A DNA stretch of 64,000 bases, from NCBI GenBank assembly GCA_038229135.1, contig JBBROS010000014.1, positions 23,925-87,924 of the forward strand, given 5' to 3'. Below the pieces are notes generated by a model. The model did not search any database, had not been told where the DNA came from, and saw only the letters and a list, made by a program, of their open reading frames with translations. Made by a program: the position numbers and the translations under genes. The stretch comes from JBBROS01 sp038229135. Its GTDB lineage: Bacteria; Pseudomonadota; Alphaproteobacteria; Acetobacterales; Acetobacteraceae. Shown here piece by piece: positions 9,525-18,005 of this stretch (its first letter is position 1; each line of letters starts with the position of its first letter).

Positions 9525-10652
9525 ATGAGCACGGACAGTTTCGATGTGATCGTGATCGGGGCCGGGATCGCCGGCGCGACCGTGGCGGCGCATCTGGCAG
9601 CCGATCGGCGCGTGGCGCTGATCGAGGCGGAGGAGGCGGCGGGCTACCACAGCACGGGGCGCTCGGCTGCGATCTGGATCCTGAACTATGGGCCGCCGGA
9701 CGTCCGGGTGTTGACGGGGCTCAGCCGGGATTTCTTCGAGCACCCGCCCGAGGGGTTTGCGGACGGGCCGATCCTGAACCGGCGCCCCGTGCTGTTCCTG
9801 GCGCCGCCGGACCAGGTGGAGGCGCTCGGGGTGCTGATAGATGGCGGCTCGGGCCTGCGGGAGGCGCCGTTGGATGAGGTGCAGCGCATGCTGCCGGCAT
9901 TGCGGCCTGGCTACGCGGCGGCGGCGGCCATCGAGGAGGACGCGTTCGACATGGACGTGGCGCAGCTGCACCAAGGTTTCCTGCGGCTCTTGCGGGCGCG
10001 TGGCGGGCGGCTCGCGCTGCGGAGCCGGGCGGGGCGGATTGCGCAGACCGGCCGCGACTGGGTGGTGGAGACGAGCGAGGGCACGAGCTTCCGCGCACCC
10101 GTGGTGGTGAACGCGGCAGGCGCGTGGGGCGACGTGGTGGCGGAGGGGGCGGGGGTGCGGCCACTCGGGCTGGTGCCGAAACGTCGCACGGGCTGCGTGA
10201 TCGACCCCGGGCCATACACGGTGCGGGACTGGCCGATGGTGAACGACGTGAACCATAGCTGGTACATCCGCCCCGAGGCGCGCACGAAGCTGATGGTGAG
10301 CCCGGCGGACGAGACGGACATGCACGCGCATGACGTGCAGCCGGACGAGCTGGACGTGGCGATCGCGATCGACCGGATGCAGCAGGCGTTGGCCATCGAG
10401 GTGCGGCGGGTGGAGCATAGCTGGGCCGGCTTGCGGACGTTCACGCCGGATCGGAGCCTGGCCTTTGGGTGGGATGCAGACAAGCCAGGCTTCTTCTGGT
10501 GCGTGGGGCAGGGCGGGTATGGCATCCAGACCTCGCCTGCCGCAGGGAAGCTCGTGGCGGACGTGATCGCCGGGCGGGATGCGGGGCCGGCGGGGGCGAT
10601 CCTGCGTGCGGTGGACCCGGCGCGGTTCGCGCATGCGGGGGTGGCGGACTGA
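9525..10652 (+). CDS. FAD-dependent oxidoreductase (DAO family)
   Basis: A 375-residue DAO-fold flavoprotein. The Rossmann FAD motif is at residues 5-30 (VIVIGAGIAGATVAAHLA), followed by the acidic ribose-binding region LIEAEEAAGYHSTGRSAA. A C-terminal FAD-contact segment (GQGGYGIQTSPAAGKLVADVI) is also typical. Members oxidise amines, amino acids or hydroxy acids; the substrate cannot be told here. I chose the ATG at 9525, since upstream codons to 9417 read through non-coding-like sequence. It is 5 bases upstream of the transglutaminase gene at 10658, so it may be the first gene of the ATP-grasp/transglutaminase operon, a link I infer only from spacing. Confidence 0.85.
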   Translation: MSTDSFDVIVIGAGIAGATVAAHLAADRRVALIEAEEAAGYHSTGRSAAIWILNYGPPDVRVLTGLSRDFFEHPPEGFADGPILNRRPVLFLAPPDQVEALGVLIDGGSGLREAPLDEVQRMLPALRPGYAAAAAIEEDAFDMDVAQLHQGFLRLLRARGGRLALRSRAGRIAQTGRDWVVETSEGTSFRAPVVVNAAGAWGDVVAEGAGVRPLGLVPKRRTGCVIDPGPYTVRDWPMVNDVNHSWYIRPEARTKLMVSPADETDMHAHDVQPDELDVAIAIDRMQQALAIEVRRVEHSWAGLRTFTPDRSLAFGWDADKPGFFWCVGQGGYGIQTSPAAGKLVADVIAGRDAGPAGAILRAVDPARFAHAGVAD

Positions 10653-10657
10653 GCGAG

Positions 10658-11485
10658 GTGAGCGAGGCTGGCCCGAAGCGGGTGCTGCACCGGACGGTAT
10701 ACGATTATGGGCGGGCCGTGCGGCTTGGGCCGCAATGGGTGCGGCTGCGGCCCATGCCGGACCCGCGGGCGCCCGAGCAGGCCTACGCGTTGAGGGTGAC
10801 GCCCACGCCGCTGTCGTTGCATTGGCAGATGGACCCGGAGGGCAACCGGGTGGCGCGCATGGTGCTTCCGGCCGAGGTGGAGCGGCTTACGCTCGAGGTG
10901 TCGGCTTGCGTGCCGGCAGCGCGGAACCCGTTCGACTTCCTGCTCGAGCCGAGCGCCGAGACGATGCCGTTCACGTATGCACCGTCCACGGCGGTCGCGC
11001 TCGCCCGGTATCTGGTGGCCGAACCTGCCGAGCCGGCCGTGCAGGCGCTGGCCGACGAGGCAGGTCCGGCGGCGACGGTCGAATGGCTGCTGGCGCTCAC
11101 GGCCCGGGTTCGGGACCGGCTCGACTACATCGTGCGGGAGGAGCCGGGCGTGTGGTCGCCGGGCCAGACGCTGGCGGAGGGGCGCGGGTCCTGCCGGGAC
11201 AGTGCCTGGCTGCTTGTGCAGGCGCTGCGGCTGCGGGGCGTGGCCGCGCGGTTCGTCTCGGGCTACCTGGTGCAGGACGAGGGGGCCGAGCTGCATGCGT
11301 GGGCCGAGGCCTATCTGCCGGGCGCGGGCTGGGTGGGGGTGGACGCGACGTCCGGCTTCCTGACGGCCGAGCAGCATATCGGGCTGGCGGCGGCACCGGA
11401 GCCGGGCGGGGCGGCGCCGCTGGAGGGCACGGTGGAGCCGGGGCCGGTGCACCTGACCACGAGCGTGCAGGTGGTTGCGGCGTGA
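10658..11485 (+). CDS. Transglutaminase-like protein with bacterial N-terminal beta domain
   Basis: A 275-residue protein of the papain-like transglutaminase superfamily. The N-terminal region (HRTVYDYGRAVRLGPQWVRLRP) is the bacterial transglutaminase-like domain. The catalytic triad is visible as Cys in GRGSCRDSAWLL, His in AELHAWAEAYLP and Asp in VGVDATSGF. Homologues of this N-terminal type often continue into a long C-terminal DUF2126 region; here the protein stops after the transglutaminase core. The GTG at 10658 lies 5 bases after the previous stop, and its own stop overlaps the next gene (GTGA). In related operons such proteins are predicted peptidases or amide-forming enzymes that work with the neighbouring ATP-grasp ligase; this has been argued by comparative genomics, not shown biochemically as far as I know. 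Confidence 0.85.
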   Translation: MSEAGPKRVLHRTVYDYGRAVRLGPQWVRLRPMPDPRAPEQAYALRVTPTPLSLHWQMDPEGNRVARMVLPAEVERLTLEVSACVPAARNPFDFLLEPSAETMPFTYAPSTAVALARYLVAEPAEPAVQALADEAGPAATVEWLLALTARVRDRLDYIVREEPGVWSPGQTLAEGRGSCRDSAWLLVQALRLRGVAARFVSGYLVQDEGAELHAWAEAYLPGAGWVGVDATSGFLTAEQHIGLAAAPEPGGAAPLEGTVEPGPVHLTTSVQVVAA

Positions 11486-13914
11486 GGCCGGACGCAGCGA
11501 CGGCGGCCATCGACGAGATGGTGAACGGCCGCGGCGGCGTGCGGCCGCACTGGCGGGGGGTGCTGGGCGCCCTGCTCGGGCTCGAGCCCGGGACGTTGGC
11601 CGCGCGAGTGCGCCGGCTGGACGAGGCGGCCGAAGAGGAAGGGGCAGCGCCGCACTGGCGGTGCGACCCGGTGCCGCTTCCGCTGATGGCCAGCGAATTC
11701 GCGGCACTCGATGCCGGGCTGGTGCAGCGGGCGCGGCTGCTGGAGGCGTTGCTGGCCGATGTGTATGGCCCGCAGGCCATGCTGGAGGGCGGCTGGCTGC
11801 CGCCCGCGCTGGTGCACGCGAACCCGGGCTACTTGCGCGCCTGCCGGGCTTCGCTCGAGGGTGGGGCGGCGCCGGGGCGATACCTGCAGACCTATGCGGC
11901 CGACCTGCTGCGCGGGCCGGATGGGCAGTGGCGGGTGGTGGCGGACCGCACGGGGGGCAGCCTCGGGATCGGGTATGCGCGGGAGAGCCGGCGGCTGCTG
12001 GCGCGCGTGCTGCCGGAGCTGTTCCGCGTGGCACCGGTGCGGCAGCTGCGGCCGTTCTTCGAGGCGTGGCAGGATGCGCTGCTGGCGCAAGGAGCACGGT
12101 CCGACGGGCGCGCACCCGTGGTGGCGATGCTGACGCCCGGCCCCTCGGACCCGCACTGGCCGGAGCACCTGGCGCTCTCGCGGGACCTGGCATGCGCGCT
12201 GGTGGAGGCGCGGGACCTGACGGTGCGGGGCGGCGTGCTCTCCATCAAGACGCTCGAAGGGCTGCAACCCGTGGACGTGCTGGTGCGGCGTGTGCCGGGG
12301 GCTGGGCTCGATCCGCTGGAGCTGCCGCCCGGGCCGCAGGCGGGCGTGGCGGGGCTGCTGGACGCGGCGCGTCAGGGCTCGGTGCGGATCCTGAACCATC
12401 CGGGGGCGGCCGTCGTGGAGGCGCCGGCCTTCGCGGCGTTCATGCCCGTGCTGGCCCGGCGGCTGCTGGGCGAGGCGCTGCTGCTGCCCACCACGCCCAC
12501 GGTATGGCTGGCCGACGAGGGGGTGCCGCGCATGCTGGCGCAGGGCTTCGATCGCTGGAGCGTGCGCCCGGCGTTGGACGGTTCGGCGCCGCCCGCGCCG
12601 CTGCGGAGCCTGAGCCGGGAGGCGCGGGCGGCGATGGAGCAGTCCATGGCGGAGCGGCCCTGGGCGTATGCCGGGTCGACGAGCCTCGCGCCGAGCCTGG
12701 CGCCGTGCTGGGCGGTGAAGGAGGGGGGGCTCGCGCCCGCCCCGGTGGTGCTGCGGCTGTTCCTGATGCATGACGGCGAGCAGTGGCGCATGATGCCGGG
12801 GGGACTCGCGCGCGTGGTGGCGGTGGGCGAGCACATGGCGGAGACGTTGCCCGCGGGGGCGGTGGTGAAGGATGTGTGGGTGTTGAGCGAGGGCGGCGGC
12901 ACGATCGAGGGGCCCGGGCCGGCGCCGGGGGCGCGTGTGGCGCTGCGGCGCGGCGCGGGGAACCTGCCGAGCCGGGTGGCGGACGATTTCTTCTGGCTCG
13001 GGCGCTATGTGGAGCGGCTCGATGCGCAGGCGCGGCTGGGGCGGGCCGGGCTGCTGCGCCGGGCGCGCGGGGCGCCGCTGCCGCGGGAGCTGGCGGAGCT
13101 CGAGGTGCTGACGCGCTGCCTGCGGGCAGCCGGGTTCGATGCGGCGCCGCCCGCCACGCCGCTCGAGGATCAGGTGCGGCGAAGCCTGCTGCCGCGCGGC
13201 TCCGTGGGTGTGACGCTCGCGCAGGTGCAGCGACTGATCGAGGCGCTGCGGGACCGGCTGACGGTGGAGAGCCACGGGGCGTTCACCCATGCGCTGCGGG
13301 CGGCGCGCGGGGATGCGGAACAGGTGGAGAGCCTTGACGGCCTGGTGCACGCCATGGCCGGGCTGCAACGGCTGGCCACCACGGTGGCGGGCGTGGCGGC
13401 GGAGGGCATGGTGCGCGGCGGCGGCCGGCTGTTCCTGGACCTCGGGCGGCGGGTGGAGCGCGGCATGCTGGGCGGCTACGTGCTGGCCACCGTGCTGGAC
13501 CAGCCTCCGGCGCGCATGGACGGCACGCTGCGGATGGCGCTCGAGCTGTGCGACAGCGCCATCACCTATCGCAGCCGGTATCTGAGCGCGTTGCAGCCGG
13601 CGCCGGCGCTGGACCTGGTGCTGGCGGACACGGGCAACCCCCGGGCGCTCGCCTACCAGTTCGAGGAGGCGGCGGACCTGTTGGAGCGGGCCGGCGACCC
13701 CGAGCTGGCGGAGGTGGCGCGGGCTGCCGTGGGGCGGATCGGGCGGCTGGTGGATGCAGTGTCCCGCGCGGCCGACCCGGCGCAGGCCGTGTCCGAGCTG
13801 CCCGACGCGCTGGTGGGCGCGGGCAACGAGGCGGCGGTGCTGAGCGACCGGATCACCCGGCGGTTCTTCGCGCTGCTGCCCAAGCTGCAATCCGTGGGGC
13901 TCGAGACGGCATGA
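11482..13914 (+). CDS. Circularly permuted ATP-grasp ligase fused to alpha-E domain
   Basis: An 810-residue fusion. Residues ~1-485 are the circularly permuted type-2 ATP-grasp domain (ADVYGPQAMLEGGWLPPALVHANPGYLRAC, VVADRTGGSLGIGYARESRR, SIKTLEGLQPVDVLVRRVPG, and a C-terminal ATP-binding part with YAGSTSLAPSLAP and PVVLRLFLMHDG). From residue ~488 (NLPSRVADDFFWLGRYVERLDAQARL) it is the helical alpha-E domain. In many bacteria the two are separate genes, so this is the fused form. The ATP-grasp part should activate a carboxylate and form an amide or peptide bond; the alpha-E domain is thought to assist it. Neither substrate is known. The start is GTG overlapping the upstream stop, and the stop overlaps the next transglutaminase by 4 bases, so the cassette is tightly coupled. 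Confidence 0.9.
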   Translation: MRPDAATAAIDEMVNGRGGVRPHWRGVLGALLGLEPGTLAARVRRLDEAAEEEGAAPHWRCDPVPLPLMASEFAALDAGLVQRARLLEALLADVYGPQAMLEGGWLPPALVHANPGYLRACRASLEGGAAPGRYLQTYAADLLRGPDGQWRVVADRTGGSLGIGYARESRRLLARVLPELFRVAPVRQLRPFFEAWQDALLAQGARSDGRAPVVAMLTPGPSDPHWPEHLALSRDLACALVEARDLTVRGGVLSIKTLEGLQPVDVLVRRVPGAGLDPLELPPGPQAGVAGLLDAARQGSVRILNHPGAAVVEAPAFAAFMPVLARRLLGEALLLPTTPTVWLADEGVPRMLAQGFDRWSVRPALDGSAPPAPLRSLSREARAAMEQSMAERPWAYAGSTSLAPSLAPCWAVKEGGLAPAPVVLRLFLMHDGEQWRMMPGGLARVVAVGEHMAETLPAGAVVKDVWVLSEGGGTIEGPGPAPGARVALRRGAGNLPSRVADDFFWLGRYVERLDAQARLGRAGLLRRARGAPLPRELAELEVLTRCLRAAGFDAAPPATPLEDQVRRSLLPRGSVGVTLAQVQRLIEALRDRLTVESHGAFTHALRAARGDAEQVESLDGLVHAMAGLQRLATTVAGVAAEGMVRGGGRLFLDLGRRVERGMLGGYVLATVLDQPPARMDGTLRMALELCDSAITYRSRYLSALQPAPALDLVLADTGNPRALAYQFEEAADLLERAGDPELAEVARAAVGRIGRLVDAVSRAADPAQAVSELPDALVGAGNEAAVLSDRITRRFFALLPKLQSVGLETA

Positions 13915-14807
13915 CCGTGCTGCGGGTGGAGCACGTGACGGAGTACGACTACGAGAGCCCCGTGGAGCTCGCGGCGCACCTGGTGCACCTGCGGCCGCGC
14001 ACCCTGCCGCAGCAGCGCGTGCTGCACCACGCGCTGCACATCTCGCCCAAGCCGGACCGGGTGGTGGAGGGCGTGGACCATTTCGGCAACGACACGGCCT
14101 GGGTGTTCTTCGACCGGCCGCACGGCGCCCTCCGGATTGTGTCCGAGGCGGTGGTGGAGCTGTCCCGCCCGCCCACTGCGCGCGCGGGCGACACGCCGGC
14201 CTGGGAGGTGGTGGCGAGCCTGGCGCTGCGGCCCGCGGGGGCGCGGGAGGCGGCGCAGTTCGTTTTTGAAAGCGCCATGGTGCCGCTGGAGCGGGAGGCA
14301 CTGGCCTACGCGGCCCCCAGCTTCTCGCCCGGCCGCCCGGTGCTGGCGGGCCTGCTGGACCTGATGGCGCGGATGGGCCGGGATTTTGCCTTCGACCCGG
14401 CGGCCACCACCGTGAGCACCCCCGTGCGCCGCGTTCTGGAGCTGCGGGCGGGGGTCTGCCAGGATTTTGCGCACGTGATGATCGCCGGGCTCCGCGCCCT
14501 CGGGCTGCCGGCGCGCTACGTGTCCGGATACGTTCGCACCGTGCCGCCATCGGGCCAGGCGCGGCTGGTGGGGGCGGACCAGAGCCACGCCTGGGTCAGC
14601 TGCTGGCTGGGGCCCGCGCACGGGTGGATCGACCTCGACCCGACAAACGACCTGGTGGTGACGCAGGACCACGTGTGGCTGGGCTGGGGGCGGGACTACG
14701 CGGATGTGAGCCCAGTGCGAGGCGTGCTGCTGGGTGGGGGGCGGCACGGGCTGCGGGTGATGGTGGATATGAAGCCGGAGCAGGTGGAGCGGCGACGGGT
14801 GGGGTAG
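13911..14807 (+). CDS. Transglutaminase family protein (second copy in cassette)
   Basis: A 298-residue bacterial transglutaminase-like protein. The N-terminal domain reads VLRVEHVTEYDYESPVELAAHLVHLRPR. The catalytic core has Cys in RAGVCQDFAHVMIAGLRALG, His in ADQSHAWVSCWLG and Asp in WIDLDPTNDL. It differs in sequence from the transglutaminase at 10658, so the two are not a recent duplication. The ATG sits within the stop of the ATP-grasp/alpha-E gene. It is likely the last member of the cassette, because a 91-base gap follows before an independent regulator. Whether it cleaves or forms amide bonds is unknown. Confidence 0.88.
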   Translation: MTVLRVEHVTEYDYESPVELAAHLVHLRPRTLPQQRVLHHALHISPKPDRVVEGVDHFGNDTAWVFFDRPHGALRIVSEAVVELSRPPTARAGDTPAWEVVASLALRPAGAREAAQFVFESAMVPLEREALAYAAPSFSPGRPVLAGLLDLMARMGRDFAFDPAATTVSTPVRRVLELRAGVCQDFAHVMIAGLRALGLPARYVSGYVRTVPPSGQARLVGADQSHAWVSCWLGPAHGWIDLDPTNDLVVTQDHVWLGWGRDYADVSPVRGVLLGGGRHGLRVMVDMKPEQVERRRVG

Positions 14808-14898
14808 GCGCGCGGGTTCACGCCGCAACCGCAACATAAAAGTTGTCACGGCCGGAACGTGGGGCCACGGTCGCCCGACAAAGCCTTGGAGACCTCTC

Positions 14899-15888
14899 GT
14901 GCGGCTCACGTTCAAGACGGACGACCTCCCGGCCCGCGAGCGTTCGGCGTTCTGGCATGACGCGATATGCCGGGACCTTCTGAACGTGACTTCCCACCCG
15001 CTAGAGTCCGCGGGCCGGTTCCGGGCGCGGCTCGACCTTCAGACGGTCGGACGGTTCAAGCTCGCAGACATCCACACCAGCCGTGTCCGGATCGAGCGGA
15101 ATGCGGGCAACCTCGCGCGGGGCGCCTCGGATTGCGTGTTGCTCTACCAGACCAGGTCATCGAGCGCGCACCATTACGAGATTGGCGCGGCCAGCTATGC
15201 GGTCGAGCCGGGCGATATCTGCCTGGTGCCCATGGATCGGCGATATAGCGGCGCAGCTGGGCCCGGAGGGGCTCGGACGGTGTTGATCCCCAATGCCGTG
15301 ATCGGGCCCTTGCTCGCGCGGCGCGAGCTGACGCAGGCGCACCATTTCGCGACGGCGACGCCCTGGGGACGGTTGCTCAGGGCAGGCCTCGATGCGGCCG
15401 CCGCCCAGCTTGCCCCGTTGAGCGATGCCGCGGGCGACGCGGTGCTCGGAAATCTTGCAGCCTTGGCGGCCGTTGCTGTCAACGCGTCGGACGAGGGGCG
15501 GGCGACGGGCGCCGATGCCGCGCGCGCCGTGCGGCTATCGGCCTTGCAGCGCTACATGAGACGGCACCGGACCGACCCGCTGCTCGACCCGGCCCGGGCG
15601 GCGGCCGGCACCGGCATGTCTGCGCGCCAGGTCCATTTGCTCTTTCAGCCCACGGGCCACAGTTTTTCCGAATGGCTGACGGCGTTGCGGCTCGCCGCGT
15701 GCAAGGCGGAGCTCGAGGACCCGTCCCAGCTCGTGCGGTCCGTGGCGGATGTGGCGTTCGGCCAGGGCTTCAACAGCCTGTCGGTGTTCTACCGGGCGTT
15801 CGCCGCGGCGTATGCCGCGTCGCCGGGCGAGATCCGGGCCCACGCCCGGCCCGGCGTGACCCGAACCGGCGCGTGCCTTCGGCCATAA
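14899..15888 (+). CDS. AraC family transcriptional regulator
   Basis: A 329-residue regulator with an AraC-binding-like N-terminal domain (residues ~20-190, including AFWHDAICRDLLNV and YAVEPGDICLVPMDRRYSG) and a C-terminal AraC/XylS DNA-binding domain (~215-315) with two helix-turn-helix units. The second ends in VADVAFGQGFNSLSVFYRAFAAAYAASPGEIR, close to the family signature. The start is GTG. It stands alone after the transglutaminase cassette. Its last 119 bases overlap, tail to tail, the PEP-CTERM gene on the other strand. Its target and ligand are unknown. Confidence 0.88.
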   Translation: MRLTFKTDDLPARERSAFWHDAICRDLLNVTSHPLESAGRFRARLDLQTVGRFKLADIHTSRVRIERNAGNLARGASDCVLLYQTRSSSAHHYEIGAASYAVEPGDICLVPMDRRYSGAAGPGGARTVLIPNAVIGPLLARRELTQAHHFATATPWGRLLRAGLDAAAAQLAPLSDAAGDAVLGNLAALAAVAVNASDEGRATGADAARAVRLSALQRYMRRHRTDPLLDPARAAAGTGMSARQVHLLFQPTGHSFSEWLTALRLAACKAELEDPSQLVRSVADVAFGQGFNSLSVFYRAFAAAYAASPGEIRAHARPGVTRTGACLRP

Positions 15889-17161
15889 TCAGAATCGCGG
15901 CGAACAGCATGAGGCTGTCAGGCTCGGGCACGTCCGTGACGGTGGCCGTGAGGCTGGTGATGCACAGGGCCGGATCGTCCGGGGAGCACGCGCCGTTCGG
16001 GAAGAGCGGGCGCGTGGGGTCGGTCCCCGGACCGTCGGACAAGGGGTCGAAGTTCCGGGCGGTTCCGTCCGTGGGCAGCAGGTCCGTAAGCAGGAGGTTC
16101 GGGATCGTCCCCAGGCTGAGGTTCACGCCCGGCGTTTTGTAAGTGTCGCGGCAACTCAGGGCGCCGCATGTTTGCGTGACGTCGAGCGCGATGCTGAACG
16201 CCCGCGCGCCGAACCATTCGCCTGTGAGGTCGAGCGTTTCCTTGCCGGTCGAGACGTTGAACAGATTGCCCAGCGGGAACGTCTTGTCGGCGGTGGCCCC
16301 GAATATCTCGGCGTGGAAGCTGAGATCGACGGGCAGGCTCACGATCGTCTGTTCCGTGATGGGCATGTTGAGTTTCACGACCGGCAGGATGTTCATGTAG
16401 ATCGTCTCGCCATTTGTCAGGGCGAGGGTGGCCGACGGGTCCCCGAACAGGTTATCGACGCTGCCGGTATCGCCCGTGACCAGGATGGGCGTGTCGGCGG
16501 CCGTTAGGGTCTTGGTGGTGCTGTACCACACCAGGTCCCCATACGTGACGGTTGGCTTCCAGGTGAGAATTTGCTGGAGCTGGGCCGTGAGGTCCACAGC
16601 GGCCGTGATAGAGGCGAGGGTGACGCAGAACGGGCACGGGCCGACGTCTGCCGAGAGGCCGGTCGTCACCTTGACGTTTTGGCTGGCGATGGGGCTCTTC
16701 GCGATACCCGTGCCTCCGAACTGCAGCGCGGCGTAGGGGTCGCCCGAGGTGGCGGTGTTCAGCTTGGCGGTGAGCAGCGGCAGGTCGGCGTGGAGCGGGC
16801 CGATGCCGAACGTCATGTCGCCCTGGACGAGCGCGAAGGCGCTGCTGGCGACGGAGCCGGACCAGACGGAGCCGTAGCCGACCGAGAGCTTGGTCGAGCC
16901 GGGGACGAAGGCCTGCGCCAGCCCCGGGGAGGACAGGGTGTAGGACGTGCTCCCCGCCACCGAGGCGACGACGGGGAGCGGCACCATGGTGATCGAGGCC
17001 GCGACGCCGACATCGGACCAGGGTACCGGCCCGACCTCCTTCGAGACCGGAAGAAAGATCATGGCGGCGCTTCCGGCGGTGGACACGTTGATCGTGCTGG
17101 CGTGGGTTGCCGCCGGGGCGAGTGCGGCCGCGATGGCCACAGTCCAGATATGGATAGACAT
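15770..17161 (-). CDS. PEP-CTERM sorting domain protein with C-terminal extension
   Basis: A secreted protein of 463 residues. It has an N-terminal signal peptide (WTVAIAAALAPAATHAS, cleavage near residue 21), a beta-rich Ser/Thr/Gly/Val-rich body with no domain I recognise, and a PEP-CTERM motif starting at residue 411 (VPEPDSLMLFAAILIM). The motif is unusual: the hydrophobic stretch is short and contains Glu, and instead of ending after a few Arg it runs on for about 31 more Arg/Pro/Thr-rich residues. That extension lies opposite the end of the araC-type gene. The start at 17161 is supported by GAGGGA seven bases upstream. It is probably a substrate of an exosortase encoded elsewhere and linked to the extracellular polysaccharide made by the first locus. 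Two direct repeats lie upstream. Confidence 0.8.
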   Translation of the reverse strand: MSIHIWTVAIAAALAPAATHASTINVSTAGSAAMIFLPVSKEVGPVPWSDVGVAASITMVPLPVVASVAGSTSYTLSSPGLAQAFVPGSTKLSVGYGSVWSGSVASSAFALVQGDMTFGIGPLHADLPLLTAKLNTATSGDPYAALQFGGTGIAKSPIASQNVKVTTGLSADVGPCPFCVTLASITAAVDLTAQLQQILTWKPTVTYGDLVWYSTTKTLTAADTPILVTGDTGSVDNLFGDPSATLALTNGETIYMNILPVVKLNMPITEQTIVSLPVDLSFHAEIFGATADKTFPLGNLFNVSTGKETLDLTGEWFGARAFSIALDVTQTCGALSCRDTYKTPGVNLSLGTIPNLLLTDLLPTDGTARNFDPLSDGPGTDPTRPLFPNGACSPDDPALCITSLTATVTDVPEPDSLMLFAAILIMAEGTRRFGSRRAGRGPGSRPATRHTPRRTPGRTPTGC

Positions 17162-17259
17162 TGCTGATCCCTCATGCGGGCTGCCTCGGCCCGGCGCGAT
17201 GTTCGGCCGGTGTTGGAGGCGCAGTAGCCCAAGGTTTAGGGCCAGGCCGCCGCCGGATC

Positions 17260-17288
17260 GTCCGGCAGGGCGCACTGCCTGTCCGGCA
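17260..17288. promoter_or_regulatory. Direct repeat pair upstream of PEP-CTERM gene
   Basis: The octamer GTCCGGCA occurs at 17260-17267 and again at 17281-17288, 21 bases apart (two helical turns), about 100 bases upstream of the PEP-CTERM start on the minus strand. That phasing is typical of activator sites. A near -24/-12 match (TGGC...TTGG) lies between it and the gene but has the wrong spacing by one base. PrsR binding is only a guess. Confidence 0.3.
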
Positions 17289-17356
17289 CAGCGCACGATG
17301 GTTGGAATAACCGGGGCTGCCGGCCCTCGCGTGGAACGGGCCGACCGCGGGTGCCG

Positions 17357-17983
17357 TTACGGCTGCGGCACCTCTGAGCGCCGCGTCGCGCGCTTTCTCC
17401 ACACGCGTAGGTCGGCCATGGCCGTTATGGTCGCTGCGAGCACCAGCGCGCAGAGGACGGATTTTGAGACCGTCTCCATCGTTCCTTCGATCAGCATGGC
17501 GTGGACGACGCCGCCCCCGACGATGACGACCGCGAGGACCATGTGGCTGAGGCGCCAGGTTCGCGGTCGCAGCCGCAGCGGGCGGCGGATGGCAGCCAGC
17601 ACCGCTGTTGTGAAGATGGCCAGCATCGAGAGCACGCCGAAGGGGGAGAAGGGCGTGGGCGAGGCGAACATGAGTGCGTCCATCATGTCGGGCGGGCTCG
17701 TCATCCAGAGGCCGCCGACGTGGATGAGGACCGCGGCGACCAGGGCGGTGCCGACCCAGCGATGGGCTTGCCGGCCCCGCATGGCGCGCAGGCCCGGGAG
17801 GTATCCGCCGACGAGGAGCGGCTGCGCCAGCACGAGGGCCAGGGCCAGGATGCCTGCGACGCCGGCCAGGATGTAGACGGGGCCGCGCCATTCGAGCAGC
17901 GGGCTCGCCAGGGCGAGTGCCAAGGGCACGCCGATGACGGCAGCGAGGGTGGCCCAGATCAGGGCTGGTCTGGCCCGGTTCAT
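17357..17983 (-). CDS. Ferric reductase-like/cytochrome b-type membrane protein
   Basis: A 208-residue integral membrane protein with about six hydrophobic helices. Conserved-looking His residues sit in GRQAHRWVGTALVAAVLIHVGGLW and WRLSHMVLAVVIVGGGVVHAML, paired across two helices as in haem-b-binding ferric reductase-like (YedZ/FRE) domains. The start at ATG 17983 follows the dioxygenase-like gene by 22 bases on the same strand, so the two are likely one operon. Electron transfer across the membrane is the probable role; donor and acceptor are unknown. Confidence 0.7.
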   Translation of the reverse strand: MNRARPALIWATLAAVIGVPLALALASPLLEWRGPVYILAGVAGILALALVLAQPLLVGGYLPGLRAMRGRQAHRWVGTALVAAVLIHVGGLWMTSPPDMMDALMFASPTPFSPFGVLSMLAIFTTAVLAAIRRPLRLRPRTWRLSHMVLAVVIVGGGVVHAMLIEGTMETVSKSVLCALVLAATITAMADLRVWRKRATRRSEVPQP

Positions 17984-18005
17984 CGGTGGGTCGGGCCGGA
18001 GGCGG

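Noticed and set aside
11311..14550. Very long minus-strand open frame opposite the ATP-grasp cassette
   Set aside because: Its translation is Arg/Pro/His-rich low-complexity sequence with no domain, as expected opposite GC-rich coding DNA; the plus strand encodes clear conserved proteins.
17170..17260. Sigma-54 -24/-12 promoter for the PEP-CTERM gene
   Set aside because: TGGC and TTGG are present but the spacing is off by one base, so I do not call it.
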